The notes under the pieces were generated by a model. That model saw nothing but the letters and a program-made list of their open reading frames with translations, did not search any database and was not told where the DNA came from. 20,529 nt of DNA from Pseudomonadota bacterium (GTDB lineage Bacteria > Pseudomonadota > Gammaproteobacteria > Burkholderiales > Burkholderiaceae_E). Position numbers and translations under genes: made by a program. Where the stretch lies: assembly GCA_023388075.1 (NCBI GenBank), contig JAEWGX010000007.1, positions 1 to 20,529 on the forward strand. Direction: 5' to 3'. Positions 1 through 8,110 of this stretch are shown here, one piece after another. How positions within the stretch are numbered: the stretch's first letter is position 1; each line of letters opens with the position of its first letter.

Positions 1-4
1 TCAT
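1..4 (-). other. Possible first codon of the gene downstream of pilQ (edge)
   Basis: The first four bases read ATGA on the minus strand, 31 bases after the pilQ stop. GGGAC lies a few bases upstream and could act as a weak ribosome binding site. In many proteobacteria the pilMNOPQ operon is followed by aroK (shikimate kinase), so this could be its start codon. Only one codon is visible, so the identity is inferred from usual gene order and not from sequence. Confidence 0.25.
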
Positions 5-35
5 GTTTGTCCCGTACGGATCGTCTGCCCGCCGA

Positions 36-2276
36 TCAACGCTGCACCAGGGCATCGTTGACCACCCGCGGTGTCAGGAACACCAGCAGCTCGGTGCGGT
101 CGTTGGTCTTGGTCGTGCTCTTGAACAGGTAGCCGAGCACCGGGATGTCGCCTAGCAGCGGCACCTTGTCGGTCCGGTTGCGCTCGAACTGCTCGTAGAT
201 GCCGCCGATCACGACCGTGCCGCCGTTCTCCACCAGCACCTCGGTCTGCACGTGGCGGGTGTCGATCGCGAACCCGGCCGGGGTGAGCTGGCCCACCGCG
301 TCACGGTTGACGTCGACCGTCAGGATCACGTTGCCCTCCGGCGTGATCTGCGGGGTCACCTCCAGGCGCAGGTTGGCCTTGCGGAACGAGACCGCGGTGG
401 CGCCGCTCGAGGTCGACGACTGGTACGGCAGCTCGGTACCCTGCTCGATCAGCGCCTTCTTCTGGTTGGCGGTCAGCACCCGCGGGCTGGACACCACCTT
501 GCCGCGCTGGTCCGCCTCCAGGGCCGACAGCTCGAGGTTGATGAATCGGGTCAGGCTCGAACCGAAAAGGCTGATCGCGAACGAGGCCGGCGTGGTGCCC
601 GAGATGGACGCGGCCGGCAGGTTGACGAAGTTCGAGTTCTCCAGCGCGGTGGCCATGCCGAGGCCGGGCGCGGCGTTCGGGATGTCCGTGCCGAGCTGCG
701 ACGAGAGCTCCGCGGCGCCGTTGAGGTTGCCCGAGATCACGCCGTAGCCCACGCCGGTGGAGCTGCCGGTGCCGTAGGTCGGCACGTTGTACGCCACGTT
801 CTGGCCGGTGACCGGATCGACGCGCGCCTGGGTGTTGTAGATCAGGCTGCGGCGATCGTAGTAGCCGAGCTTGGAGCCTAGGTTGCGCGAGAAGCGGTCG
901 TCGGCCTCGACGATACGCGCCTCGATCAGCACCTGGCGGACCGGGATGTCGATCTGCTGGATGAGTCGGCGAACCTCCTCGAGCCGGGCCGGCGTATCCA
1001 GCACGAAGAGCTTGTTCGTCCGGGCGTCGACCAGCGCGCTGCCGCGCTTGGAGAGGATCGGCTGCTTCTCGTCGGAGAGCAGGTCCTTCACCTCGCCGGC
1101 CTTCTGGTAGTTCAGCGTGAAGGTCTCGCTGCGCACCACTTCCAGGTCGGCGATCTGCTGGCGCGCCTCGAGATCGAGCTTCTCCTTGGTGGCGAGCTCC
1201 TCGCGCGGCGCGATCAGGATGACGTTGCCGTTCTTGCGCATGTCGAGGCCGCGCGACTGCAGGATGATGTCCAGCGCCTGGTCCCACGGCACGTCCTTCA
1301 GCCGCAGCGTGAGGTTTCCACCCACGGAGTCGCTGGTGACGATGTTCAGGTTGGTGAAGTCCGCGATCACCTGCAGCAGCGCGCGCACGTCCACGTTCTG
1401 GAAGTTGAGCGACAGGCGCTCGCCGCGGTAGCCCTGGCGCGTGCCTTGCTGCAGCTTGTTCGGGTCTTCCTTGATCTCCTTCACCTCGACGACGAACTGC
1501 GTGTCGCTCTGGTAGGCGTTGTGCTCCCAGAGGCCATGCGGCTCGATCACCATGCGGGCGGAGTCGCCCTGCTGGAAGGCGCGAATGGTGCTGACCGGGG
1601 TGCCGAAGTCGGCGACGTCCAGGCGACGACGCAGGTTGTCCGGCAGGCGGGCGCTCTGGAAGTCGACCACGATCGCCTTGCCCTGCTGCCGGATGTCGAC
1701 GCCGGTCTGGGAATCCGAGAGCTCCACCACGACGCGGCCCTCGCCGTCCTTGCCGCGACGGAAGTCGATGTCACGCAGCGAGTGCGACAGCGACGGATCA
1801 CCCTTGGCGAAGTTGTACGGCGCGGTGGTCACGCCGGTGGCAGCCGCCGCGACCTGCGTGGTCTGGTCCAGCGACACCACCAGCGTGTTCCCTTCGATGG
1901 TCGACTGGAAGCTGAGCGGCCGCTTCAGGTTCAGCACCACCCGCGAGCGCCCGGTGCCCTGCACCACGTTGACGCTGTGCACGTCCCCGTTGGTGAGCTC
2001 GACCAGGCTCTTGGCGAGCTTGCTGTCCGTGTCCCGGAAGTCCATCGCGACCCGCGGCGGATTGCTGATCGTGAAGCTGGGCGGCGCGTCGGTCGGCGGA
2101 TTCGCCAGCTGGATGCGCAGCACCGTGGCGGTGCCGTGCTGAGAGCTGGTGATCGACTCGATGGAGTTGCTCTGCGCCCAGGCAGCCAGCGGGCCGGCAG
2201 CCCCGAGGCACAGCGCCGCGGTGACGATACTGTTCTTGATCATGCGCATTGCGTGTCTCGTTTCGGGACGGTTCAT
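36..2276 (-). CDS. pilQ: Type IV pilus outer-membrane secretin PilQ
   Basis: This 746-residue protein is the multimeric outer-membrane channel through which the type IV pilus is extruded. A signal peptide (about residues 12-34, ending AAWA) leads into two AMIN-like beta domains (roughly 37-135 and 165-265) that in this family bind peptidoglycan. An STN/N0 domain follows (about 287-357), then a NolW-type secretin_N domain (about 383-445) and the C-terminal secretin domain (about 446-738). The secretin domain carries VVSSPRVLTANQ at 594-605 and the signature VPLLGDIPVLGYLF at 705-718. The start chosen is the ATG whose ATGA overlaps the pilP stop, with GAGG seven bases upstream. Met10 or Met12 would give a more typical short signal peptide. 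The segment around 472-560, rich in Gly, Ser and Asn, is probably a variable insertion. The open frame continues upstream of this start, but that stretch is antisense-like and lies over pilP. The gene is intact and last of the five pil genes. Confidence 0.96.
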   Translation of the reverse strand: MNRPETRHAMRMIKNSIVTAALCLGAAGPLAAWAQSNSIESITSSQHGTATVLRIQLANPPTDAPPSFTISNPPRVAMDFRDTDSKLAKSLVELTNGDVHSVNVVQGTGRSRVVLNLKRPLSFQSTIEGNTLVVSLDQTTQVAAAATGVTTAPYNFAKGDPSLSHSLRDIDFRRGKDGEGRVVVELSDSQTGVDIRQQGKAIVVDFQSARLPDNLRRRLDVADFGTPVSTIRAFQQGDSARMVIEPHGLWEHNAYQSDTQFVVEVKEIKEDPNKLQQGTRQGYRGERLSLNFQNVDVRALLQVIADFTNLNIVTSDSVGGNLTLRLKDVPWDQALDIILQSRGLDMRKNGNVILIAPREELATKEKLDLEARQQIADLEVVRSETFTLNYQKAGEVKDLLSDEKQPILSKRGSALVDARTNKLFVLDTPARLEEVRRLIQQIDIPVRQVLIEARIVEADDRFSRNLGSKLGYYDRRSLIYNTQARVDPVTGQNVAYNVPTYGTGSSTGVGYGVISGNLNGAAELSSQLGTDIPNAAPGLGMATALENSNFVNLPAASISGTTPASFAISLFGSSLTRFINLELSALEADQRGKVVSSPRVLTANQKKALIEQGTELPYQSSTSSGATAVSFRKANLRLEVTPQITPEGNVILTVDVNRDAVGQLTPAGFAIDTRHVQTEVLVENGGTVVIGGIYEQFERNRTDKVPLLGDIPVLGYLFKSTTKTNDRTELLVFLTPRVVNDALVQR

Positions 2277-2839
2277 TTCTGGGCCTCTTGCAGCGCAAGC
2301 GAGGTGTCGCGTTCCACCCAGTCGCCGGCGGCGTCCTGGACCAGCTCTTTCAGACCGACTTCGGTCTCGGAAATCCGTGTCACCCGGCCGAAGTTCTGGC
2401 CGAGGTAGCTGCCCAGCTTCACCTGGAAGATCACCTTGTCCGCCTCGAGCAGGGCCACCGGGCCGGTGCTGGTGCGATTCAGGTGTCCCACCAGCCGGAT
2501 GGCGTCGAGCGGGAACGCCTCGAGCGGCTCGCGCCGCCGGTTGAGGTCCGGCTTGATGCCGCCCTTGTTGCGGTCGGCGAAGCGGGCCAGCGCCACCTGC
2601 AGCTTGGCATTGGAGAAGGGATCGACGTCCACGCGCGCCTCGTAGCGGAAAGGCACGAAGCGCTTGGGCTCGGCGATGCGCACCGTGCGCCGCGGCGTGT
2701 TGGCGCGGGTCTCGTCCATCCACGCCTGGATCTCGGAGACGTCGTCGGTGCATCCGGCGAGCGCGAGGCCGAGCAGGGCGATCGCTGCCACGCCCGGCAG
2801 GCGCGCGCGCATCACCGAAGGATTGGCGGGCTTCTTCAT
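2273..2839 (-). CDS. pilP: Type IV pilus inner-membrane lipoprotein PilP
   Basis: This 188-residue protein is the lipoprotein that links the PilN/PilO inner-membrane complex to the PilQ secretin. Residues 1-30 form a lipoprotein signal peptide ending in the lipobox LAGC, so Cys30 should be acylated. A flexible stretch (about 31-75) leads to the compact beta-rich domain that docks on the N0 domain of PilQ. That domain includes EAFPLDAIRLVGHL, VKLGSYLGQNFGRV and a C-terminal strand containing DWVERDTSLAL. The start ATG is preceded by GGGAGG six bases upstream and overlaps the pilO stop as ATGA. The stop overlaps the pilQ start in the same way, so translation of the three genes is probably coupled. 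The length is normal for the family. Confidence 0.95.
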   Translation of the reverse strand: MKKPANPSVMRARLPGVAAIALLGLALAGCTDDVSEIQAWMDETRANTPRRTVRIAEPKRFVPFRYEARVDVDPFSNAKLQVALARFADRNKGGIKPDLNRRREPLEAFPLDAIRLVGHLNRTSTGPVALLEADKVIFQVKLGSYLGQNFGRVTRISETEVGLKELVQDAAGDWVERDTSLALQEAQK

Positions 2840-3510
2840 TTCCTGCCTCCCTTGGCGCCGCCCTTGGCGGCGGCGGCCTTGGCCGCGCGTTGCGCCTCGA
2901 TCTCGTCGCGGTCGAGGTAGCGGAAAGTCTTGGCGGTCGCGTCCATCTCGAGCAGGCCGGTCTTGGGCTGGCGCTTGATGTTGAGGTTGTTGAGCGTCAC
3001 GATCCGGGGCAGGTTGGCGATGTCGCTGCTGAAGGCGCCGAGGTCGTGATAGTTGCCCAGCACCTTCACGGTGATCGGCAGCTCCGCGTAGTAGTCCTTC
3101 ACCTGCACCTGGCCGGGCTTGAAGAGCTGCAGCTGGGCGCCGCGGCCGACGCCGGCCTGGTTGATGTCGGTGAGCAGGGCGTCCATCTCGGCCCGGCTCG
3201 GCAGCTGCTTCTCCAGCACGCCCACGTACTGCTCCACCTGGGCCTTCTGCCGGCGCAGGTCGTCGAGGTTGACGGCCTTCTTGACCTTGTCCTGGAACTC
3301 GCCGCGCAGTTGCAGCTCCTGCTTCTGGCCCGCCTCGAGCTCCTCGATCAGCCCGCGCCAGTAGACCAGCCAGCCGACGAAGAGCAGGGCGGCGAGCAGC
3401 CCGATGAGAAGCAGCGTCCGCGGCAACGCCGGCCACAGCCCGGGATGCCGGCCCTGCAGGCCCTCGAACTGCCGCGTGACGGCGCTGAAGTCGATCTCGA
3501 TGTTCTTCAT
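2836..3510 (-). CDS. pilO: Type IV pilus assembly protein PilO
   Basis: This 224-residue inner-membrane protein forms the alignment complex with PilN. A short cytoplasmic segment (1-30) is followed by one transmembrane helix (about 31-51). A predicted coiled coil rich in Glu, Gln and Lys follows (about 52-105), then a ferredoxin-like periplasmic domain with the typical strand VKDYYAELPITVKVLGNYHD. The C-terminal 20 or so residues are an Ala/Lys/Gly-rich tail (AAKAAAAKGGAKGGRK), which looks low in complexity and is probably unstructured. The start has GGGGAAC upstream and overlaps the pilN stop by ATGA. The stop overlaps the pilP start. Confidence 0.95.
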   Translation of the reverse strand: MKNIEIDFSAVTRQFEGLQGRHPGLWPALPRTLLLIGLLAALLFVGWLVYWRGLIEELEAGQKQELQLRGEFQDKVKKAVNLDDLRRQKAQVEQYVGVLEKQLPSRAEMDALLTDINQAGVGRGAQLQLFKPGQVQVKDYYAELPITVKVLGNYHDLGAFSSDIANLPRIVTLNNLNIKRQPKTGLLEMDATAKTFRYLDRDEIEAQRAAKAAAAKGGAKGGRK

Positions 3511-4190
3511 CGTGCGTTCCCCGTACCGGCCGCCACCTTCACCGGCGAGCCGGCCTTCACGCTGCGCACCGGTGCCGTGCCGGGCGCGCCATCCTGCCCT
3601 TCGGGGCTGCGCCGCTTGATCAGGACGTTGAGCTTGAACTCATAGGCGCGGCGGATGTCGCTGCCGGGGCCGGTCGCCTTGGCGTCCTTACCGTCCTTGA
3701 GCAGGACCTCCTTGATCTCGTCGAGCTGCGGCTTCTCGATCCACTCGTTCTCGTCGCCAAGGTTGCGCAGCAGCTCGGCGACCCGCTCGTTGGACTGGGC
3801 GAAGCCGTGCATGGAGACCTTGAGGTCGAGCTGGTCGAGCTTCTCGAGGAACACGCCCTCGGGCATCAGCTTGACCAGCTCGTCGAAGAGATGGACCGGG
3901 ACGGTGCGATCGGCCTGCAGGTCCTCGACCGCCTTCTGGCGGGCCTGCAGCGACGCGATCTCCTGCTCCAGGGTCTTGATCTCGGCGATCTCGATATCCA
4001 GCTTGGCGATGGCGGCCTTGACGTAGGCGTTTCGTGCCGCCTGGGCCTCGATCTGCTGGTTGATGACGAAGCCGCCCGCGAACGCGAGAGCCGCGCCGGC
4101 GATCACCGTGATCGCGATGGTCCCGACGAAGTCCTTCTTGCGGCGCTCGCGCCGCATCTCGCGATGCGGCAGCAGGTTGATCCTGATCAT
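3507..4190 (-). CDS. pilN: Type IV pilus assembly protein PilN
   Basis: This 227-residue inner-membrane protein bridges cytoplasmic PilM and periplasmic PilO. The N-terminus MIRINLLPHRE contains the conserved INLLPHRE peptide that in this family inserts into a groove of PilM. One transmembrane helix follows (about 21-43), then a coiled coil (about 45-95, with IAEIKTLEQEIASLQARQ) and a periplasmic domain with LMPEGVFLEKLDQL. The C-terminal 35 residues are basic, then Gly/Pro/Ala-rich, and are likely disordered. The start ATG has GGAGG eight bases upstream and overlaps the pilM stop as ATGA. Confidence 0.96.
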   Translation of the reverse strand: MIRINLLPHREMRRERRKKDFVGTIAITVIAGAALAFAGGFVINQQIEAQAARNAYVKAAIAKLDIEIAEIKTLEQEIASLQARQKAVEDLQADRTVPVHLFDELVKLMPEGVFLEKLDQLDLKVSMHGFAQSNERVAELLRNLGDENEWIEKPQLDEIKEVLLKDGKDAKATGPGSDIRRAYEFKLNVLIKRRSPEGQDGAPGTAPVRSVKAGSPVKVAAGTGNAR

Positions 4191-5269
4191 GCGTCGAACC
4201 TCCGCATCGCCAGCCCGCAGCTCACCAGCATCGCGGGCGCGTCGAGCCGCATCTGCTTCTCGCGGACACCGCCTGCGATCTCCATGCCCTGGAAGGGGCT
4301 CAGGATCTCGGTGGGCACGTTGGTCTTCTTGATCACCGCCTCGACCAGGCCGGGCGTGACCGCGGTGCCACCGGCGAGGAAGATCCGGTCGACCCGGGTG
4401 TAGGGCGTGGAGGTGAAGAAGAACTGCAGCGACCGGCTGATGTCGGTCGCCCCCTGGTCCACGAACGGCAGCAGCAGCTCCTTCTCGTAGTTGTCGGGCA
4501 GGTCGCCGCTGCGCTTCTTGATTTCCGCCTCCTCGGGCGTGAGGCCATAGAGGCGGACGATGTCCTGGGTGAGCTGGTTGCCGCCGAACGCCTGTTCCCG
4601 CTCGAATACCGTCTGGCCGTTCAGCACCACGCTGAGACTGGTGGACATCTGGCCGATGTCGAACACGGCGAGGATCAGGCCCTCGCCGTGATTGGGCAGG
4701 AAGCTCACGATGTGGTCGATGGAGCTCTTGGCCGCGTAGGGCTCGACGTCGACGATCATGGGCTTCAGGCCGGCCATCTCGGCCACCACCACCCGGTCGT
4801 CGACCTTCTCCTTGCGGGAGGCCGCAAGCAGCACGTCGACGTCCTCGGGCGAGTTGGGCGAGGGACCGAGGATCTGGAAATCGAGGTTCACCTCCTCGAT
4901 CGCGAAGGGGATGTACTGGCTGGCCTCGGACTCCACCTGCATCTCGTAGTCGTCGTCACGCAGGCCGGCAGGCAGCGTGATGCGCTTCGTGATGACCGAG
5001 GCCGAGGGCAGCGCGAGCGCCGCGCTCTTGGTCCTGGTGCCCGCCTTGCGCAGCGCCCGCATCAGCGCCTCGGCGACCACCTCCGGCTTCTCGACGTTGC
5101 CGTCGACGATCGCCCCGCGCTCGATCGGCTCGATGGCGTAGCGCTCCAGGCGCATCGCCGCCTGCTTGCCGGGCGCGAGCTCGACGACCTTCACGCTCGA
5201 GGCACTAAAATCGATCCCGAGCAGGGGAGCGGGCCCGCGCGCGAAGAGAGATTGAAGATCGAGTCCCAC
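4187..5269 (-). CDS. pilM: Type IV pilus actin-like ATPase-fold protein PilM
   Basis: This 360-residue cytoplasmic protein of the FtsA/actin fold recruits PilN and joins the pilus motor to the inner-membrane complex. The phosphate-1 motif LLGIDFSASSVKVVEL is at residues 16-31 (Asp20), a second phosphate loop is VFDIGQMSTSLSVV, and the adenosine motif is IFLAGGTAVTPGL. I chose a GTG start at 5269. AGGGGG lies seven bases upstream, and PilM proteins normally begin only about 15 residues before LLGID. A longer reading from 5404 would add 45 basic, Cys-rich residues that run through the putative promoter. It is the first gene of the pil operon, divergent from mrcA. That arrangement is common in Proteobacteria. 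Confidence 0.95.
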   Translation of the reverse strand: MGLDLQSLFARGPAPLLGIDFSASSVKVVELAPGKQAAMRLERYAIEPIERGAIVDGNVEKPEVVAEALMRALRKAGTRTKSAALALPSASVITKRITLPAGLRDDDYEMQVESEASQYIPFAIEEVNLDFQILGPSPNSPEDVDVLLAASRKEKVDDRVVVAEMAGLKPMIVDVEPYAAKSSIDHIVSFLPNHGEGLILAVFDIGQMSTSLSVVLNGQTVFEREQAFGGNQLTQDIVRLYGLTPEEAEIKKRSGDLPDNYEKELLLPFVDQGATDISRSLQFFFTSTPYTRVDRIFLAGGTAVTPGLVEAVIKKTNVPTEILSPFQGMEIAGGVREKQMRLDAPAMLVSCGLAMRRFDA

Positions 5270-5295
5270 AAAACCACCCCCTAAACGGGAAAAAT

Positions 5296-5317
5296 ACTTA
5301 CGTATTAGAGACTTACG
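5296..5317. repeat. Two ACTTACG direct repeats 15 bases apart in the pilM leader
   Basis: ACTTACG occurs at 5296-5302 and again at 5311-5317, inside an AT-rich patch that contrasts with the GC-rich surroundings. The first copy overlaps a short inverted repeat (AATAC/GTATT around a 4-base loop, 5293-5306). It lies between the predicted pil promoter and the pilM start. It could be a regulator site or a leader RNA element, but no function can be assigned from sequence. Confidence 0.4.
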
Positions 5318-5375
5318 ACGACTTCTGATAATTCGCCTGAGACACCGGCAACATTCAGATCCAACTGTAAAGACT

Positions 5376-5404
5376 TTTATCCGGCGAGTGATCGTCCCTG
5401 CCAA
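5376..5404 (-). promoter_or_regulatory. Sigma70-like promoter for pilMNOPQ
   Basis: On the minus strand the sequence reads TTGGCA (5404-5399), a 17-base spacer, then GATAAA (5381-5376). This matches the sigma70 consensus at 5/6 and 4/6 positions with ideal spacing. Transcription would start near 5369, giving a leader of about 100 bases before the pilM GTG. A weaker alternative lies closer to the gene: TTATCA at 5331-5326 and TAATAC at 5307-5302, with an 18-base spacer. The call rests on motif matching only. Confidence 0.5.
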
Positions 5405-5634
5405 CCGCCGATCGCCACCCCTGCTCCGCCGGTCGTCACGCGCCGAAAGACAGTCGAAATTCGCACTCGAGCGGCGGTACCGGTACGTCGTTTGCGCAAC
5501 TGCCGGCCACAGGCAGACAACCGCAGGTATATAGTGAAGCCCGCCTCCGAACGACTCCCTCCCGATGAACTGCTGGCGCGAGCCTCCCGGGCGGTACCGG
5601 TCGGCGGTTCCCGGCCACAGCCGTTGAAGAAGCT

Positions 5635-8028
5635 ATGAAGGCAGATACGCCGCCCCGCGCCCCCGGCGCACGCAAGGACAGGAAAGACTCCCGACGCCCC
5701 GCCCCCCGCAAGGCCGCTCGGCCGGCGGGCCGCAAGTGGACGGCCGGGCGGATCCTGGCCTACCTGGTCGCCATCCCCCTCGGCCTCGCGCTCGTGGTGG
5801 GCCTGACGGGCGCGCTGGCCGCGGTGCTCACCGCGAACCGGCTGCCGTCGATCGCGGTGCTGACGGACTATCGTCCCAAGGTGCCGATGCACGTCTACAC
5901 CAGCGACGGCGTGCTGATCGGGGAGTACGGCGAGGAGCGGCGCAGCGTCGTGCGCATGGCCGACTTCCCGGAACCGATGCGCCAGGCGCTCCTCGCGGCG
6001 GAGGACGACGGCTTCTACGAGCATTCCGGCGTCGACCTGCCGGGCATCGTGCGGGCGGCGATCGCGAACCTGCGCGCGGGCGGCCGCGCCCAGGGTGCCA
6101 GCACCATCACCATGCAGGTGGCGCGCAACTTCTTCCTGACCCGCGAGCGCAGCTACGTCCGCAAGATCTACGAGGTGCTGCTCACCTGGAAGATCGAGCA
6201 GGCGCTCACCAAGGACCAGATCCTCGAGATCTACGCCAACCAGATCTTCCTCGGGCAGCGGGCATACGGCTTCGGCGCGGCGGCCGAGACCTACTTCGGC
6301 AAGCCGATCGGCGAGCTGACGGTGGCCCAGATGGCGATGCTCGCGGGCCTGCCGAAGGCGCCGGCGCGGGACAATCCGATCGTCAATCCCAAGCGGGCGA
6401 AGGAGCGACAGCTCTACGTGCTCTCGCGGATGCACTCCCTCGGCTATCTCGACGACGCGCAGTACGCCGCGGCGCGCGAGGAGGAGCTGCACGTGCAGCC
6501 GGCACGCCGGACCCTGCCGCTGCGCGCGGACTGGGCTTCGGAGATGGCGCGCCAGCTTGCCTACGAGATGTTCAAGGACGAGGCGTATACCTCGGGCCTG
6601 GCGGTCTACACGACGCTGCGCGCCAAGGACCAGCGGGCGGCGAACGCCGCGGTGCGCAAGTCGGTGGTGGACTACGACCGCAAGCAGGGCTACCGCGGAC
6701 CGGAAGGTTACGTGGAGATGTCCTCCAATGCGCAGGCCCTGGAGGAGCGCATCGACGATGCCATCGCCCAGACGGGAGACCTGCAGGACTATCTGGCCGC
6801 CGTGGTGCTCGCCGCCGACCCGAAGCGCGTCACGGTGACCCGGGGCCGCGGCGCGAGCTTCGACATCCAGGGTGACGGACTCAAGTTCGTGGCGCGCTGG
6901 CTCAACCCGAAGGCCGCCTCGGATCGACAGATCCGACCCGGCGCGATCGTGCGCATCTGGGAAGGCCCGAAGGGCTGGGAGATCGTGCAGGCACCCGACG
7001 TGGAGGCCGCCTTCGTCGGGATCGACACCGAGAGCGGCGCCGTGCGCGCGCTGGTCGGCGGGTTCGACTACGGCCGGAGCAAGTTCAACCGCGTGACCCA
7101 GTCCATCCGCCAGCCCGGTTCGGCCTTCAAGCCATTCATCTACTCGGCCGCGCTGGAGAAGGGGTTCATGGCCAGCACCGTCATCAACGACGCGCCGGTC
7201 ATCCTGGATCCGGCAACCACCGGCGGGCAGCTCTGGGAACCGAAGAACTACGACGGCAAGTACGAAGGTCCGATGACGCTGCGCACCGCCCTCGCGCGCT
7301 CGAAGAACATGGTCTCCATCCGGATCCTGCAGAGCATCGGCGTCGACTACGCGCAGGACTATCTCACCCGGTTCGGCTTCCAGCCGGAGAAGAATCCGGC
7401 CTATCTCACCATGGCGCTCGGCGCGGGCAACATCACACCCTGGCAGCTCTCCAGCGGCATCGCCGTGTTCGCCAACGGCGGCTACCGGGTCGAGCCGTAC
7501 ATCATCGAGAAGATCACCGACGGCTCCGGCAAGGTGGTCGCCTCGGCCAACCCGGTGATGGCGGGCGACGAGAACGCGCGCGCCATCGATGCGCGCAACG
7601 CGTTCATCATGGACAGCCTGCTGCGAGACGTGGTGAAGCACGGCACCGCGAGGGCCGCCCTGACGCTCAAGCGGGGCGACCTCGCCGGCAAGACCGGCAC
7701 GACCAACGACGCGCACGACGCATGGTTCGCCGGATACGCGACGGGCATCGCCGCCGTGGGCTGGGTGGGATTCGACCAGCCGAAGTCGCTCGGAGAGCGC
7801 GAGACGGGTGGCGGGCTCGCGCTGCCGATGTGGATCAGCTACATGCGCGAGGTCCTCCCGGACATCCCCGAGAAGAAGCCGAGCGTCCCACCGGGCATCA
7901 TGCAGGTGAACGGCGAGTACTACTTCGACGAGATGGGTCCCGGGCAGGGGATCGGCTCGCTCGGCGTCGCCGAGGACGGCCTCGCCACCGATCCGAAATC
8001 CCAGAGCATCCGCGACCAGATCTTCTAG
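5635..8028 (+). CDS. mrcA: Bifunctional class A penicillin-binding protein 1A (glycosyltransferase/transpeptidase)
   Basis: This 797-residue inner-membrane enzyme polymerises lipid II into glycan strands and crosslinks the stem peptides. A basic, Pro-rich cytoplasmic tail (1-38) precedes one transmembrane helix (about 40-65). The GT51 domain has catalytic Glu123 in EDDGFYEH, the GASTITMQVARN motif and second catalytic Glu180 in RKIYEVLLTWKIEQ. An OB-like insert domain follows (about 330-430), as in other PBP1A proteins. The transpeptidase motifs are SAFK at 496-499 (nucleophile Ser496), SKN at 556-558 and KTGT at 686-689. All catalytic motifs are present. The start ATG is preceded by GAAGAAG. 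The gene is divergent from the pil operon and is followed by lptM after 82 bases. The longer basic N-terminal tail is the only departure from the E. coli form. Confidence 0.96.
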   Translation: MKADTPPRAPGARKDRKDSRRPAPRKAARPAGRKWTAGRILAYLVAIPLGLALVVGLTGALAAVLTANRLPSIAVLTDYRPKVPMHVYTSDGVLIGEYGEERRSVVRMADFPEPMRQALLAAEDDGFYEHSGVDLPGIVRAAIANLRAGGRAQGASTITMQVARNFFLTRERSYVRKIYEVLLTWKIEQALTKDQILEIYANQIFLGQRAYGFGAAAETYFGKPIGELTVAQMAMLAGLPKAPARDNPIVNPKRAKERQLYVLSRMHSLGYLDDAQYAAAREEELHVQPARRTLPLRADWASEMARQLAYEMFKDEAYTSGLAVYTTLRAKDQRAANAAVRKSVVDYDRKQGYRGPEGYVEMSSNAQALEERIDDAIAQTGDLQDYLAAVVLAADPKRVTVTRGRGASFDIQGDGLKFVARWLNPKAASDRQIRPGAIVRIWEGPKGWEIVQAPDVEAAFVGIDTESGAVRALVGGFDYGRSKFNRVTQSIRQPGSAFKPFIYSAALEKGFMASTVINDAPVILDPATTGGQLWEPKNYDGKYEGPMTLRTALARSKNMVSIRILQSIGVDYAQDYLTRFGFQPEKNPAYLTMALGAGNITPWQLSSGIAVFANGGYRVEPYIIEKITDGSGKVVASANPVMAGDENARAIDARNAFIMDSLLRDVVKHGTARAALTLKRGDLAGKTGTTNDAHDAWFAGYATGIAAVGWVGFDQPKSLGERETGGGLALPMWISYMREVLPDIPEKKPSVPPGIMQVNGEYYFDEMGPGQGIGSLGVAEDGLATDPKSQSIRDQIF

Positions 8029-8047
8029 AGGACGTCATGCGATTTGT

Positions 8048-8070
8048 CGCCGCCGCGACTGCAGGCGGCG
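8048..8070 (+). terminator. GC-rich hairpin after mrcA, no T-tract
   Basis: CGCCGCC (8048-8054) pairs with GGCGGCG (8064-8070). The stem can extend by two further GC pairs across a bulged A at 8063 to a GACT loop. It starts 20 bases after the mrcA stop. No run of T follows, so it is not a classical intrinsic terminator. It may be an RNA 3'-end stabiliser, an attenuator or simply chance in GC-rich DNA. Confidence 0.3.
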
Positions 8071-8099
8071 CGCGCGCGGCGATCGGCGACGCGGGGCGG

Positions 8100-8105
8100 T
8101 ATAGT
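8100..8105 (+). promoter_or_regulatory. Possible -10 element for lptM-lysA
   Basis: TATAGT sits only five bases before the lptM ATG and matches the sigma70 -10 consensus at five of six positions. There is no recognisable -35 hexamer 16-18 bases upstream. If used, transcription would begin at or next to the start codon, giving a leaderless message. That would be consistent with the absence of a Shine-Dalgarno sequence there. Confidence 0.3.
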
Positions 8106-8110
8106 TCCGT

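Larger units (their letters stand above)
5270..5634. promoter_or_regulatory. Divergent pilM-mrcA intergenic control region
   Basis: This 365-base gap contains no convincing gene. The pilM-proximal half (5270-5385) is AT-rich and carries the predicted pil promoter and the ACTTACG repeats. The mrcA-proximal half is GC-rich and contains a -10-like TATAGT (5530-5535) on plus without a good -35. It also holds a short hairpin, CTGCC/GGCAG, near 5500-5516. Two 12-mers GGCGGTACCGGT (5473-5484 and 5590-5601) are each followed by CCGGCCACAG (5503-5512 and 5611-5620). An mrcA leader of roughly 90 bases would follow from the TATAGT box. Confidence 0.5.

Noticed and set aside
2277..2753. N-terminal extension of pilQ by 159 codons
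   Set aside because: The extension lies over pilP in another frame. The ATG overlapping the pilP stop has a good ribosome binding site and a signal peptide just after it.
5270..5404. Longer pilM starting at 5404
   Set aside because: It would add 45 basic, Cys-rich residues unlike PilM and overlap the predicted promoter. The GTG at 5269 has a strong ribosome binding site.
5377..7716. Open frame of 779 codons on minus across mrcA
   Set aside because: It is antisense to a complete PBP1A gene with all catalytic motifs. Its translation is rich in Arg, Gly and His without recognisable motifs. In high-GC DNA such antisense frames are common.
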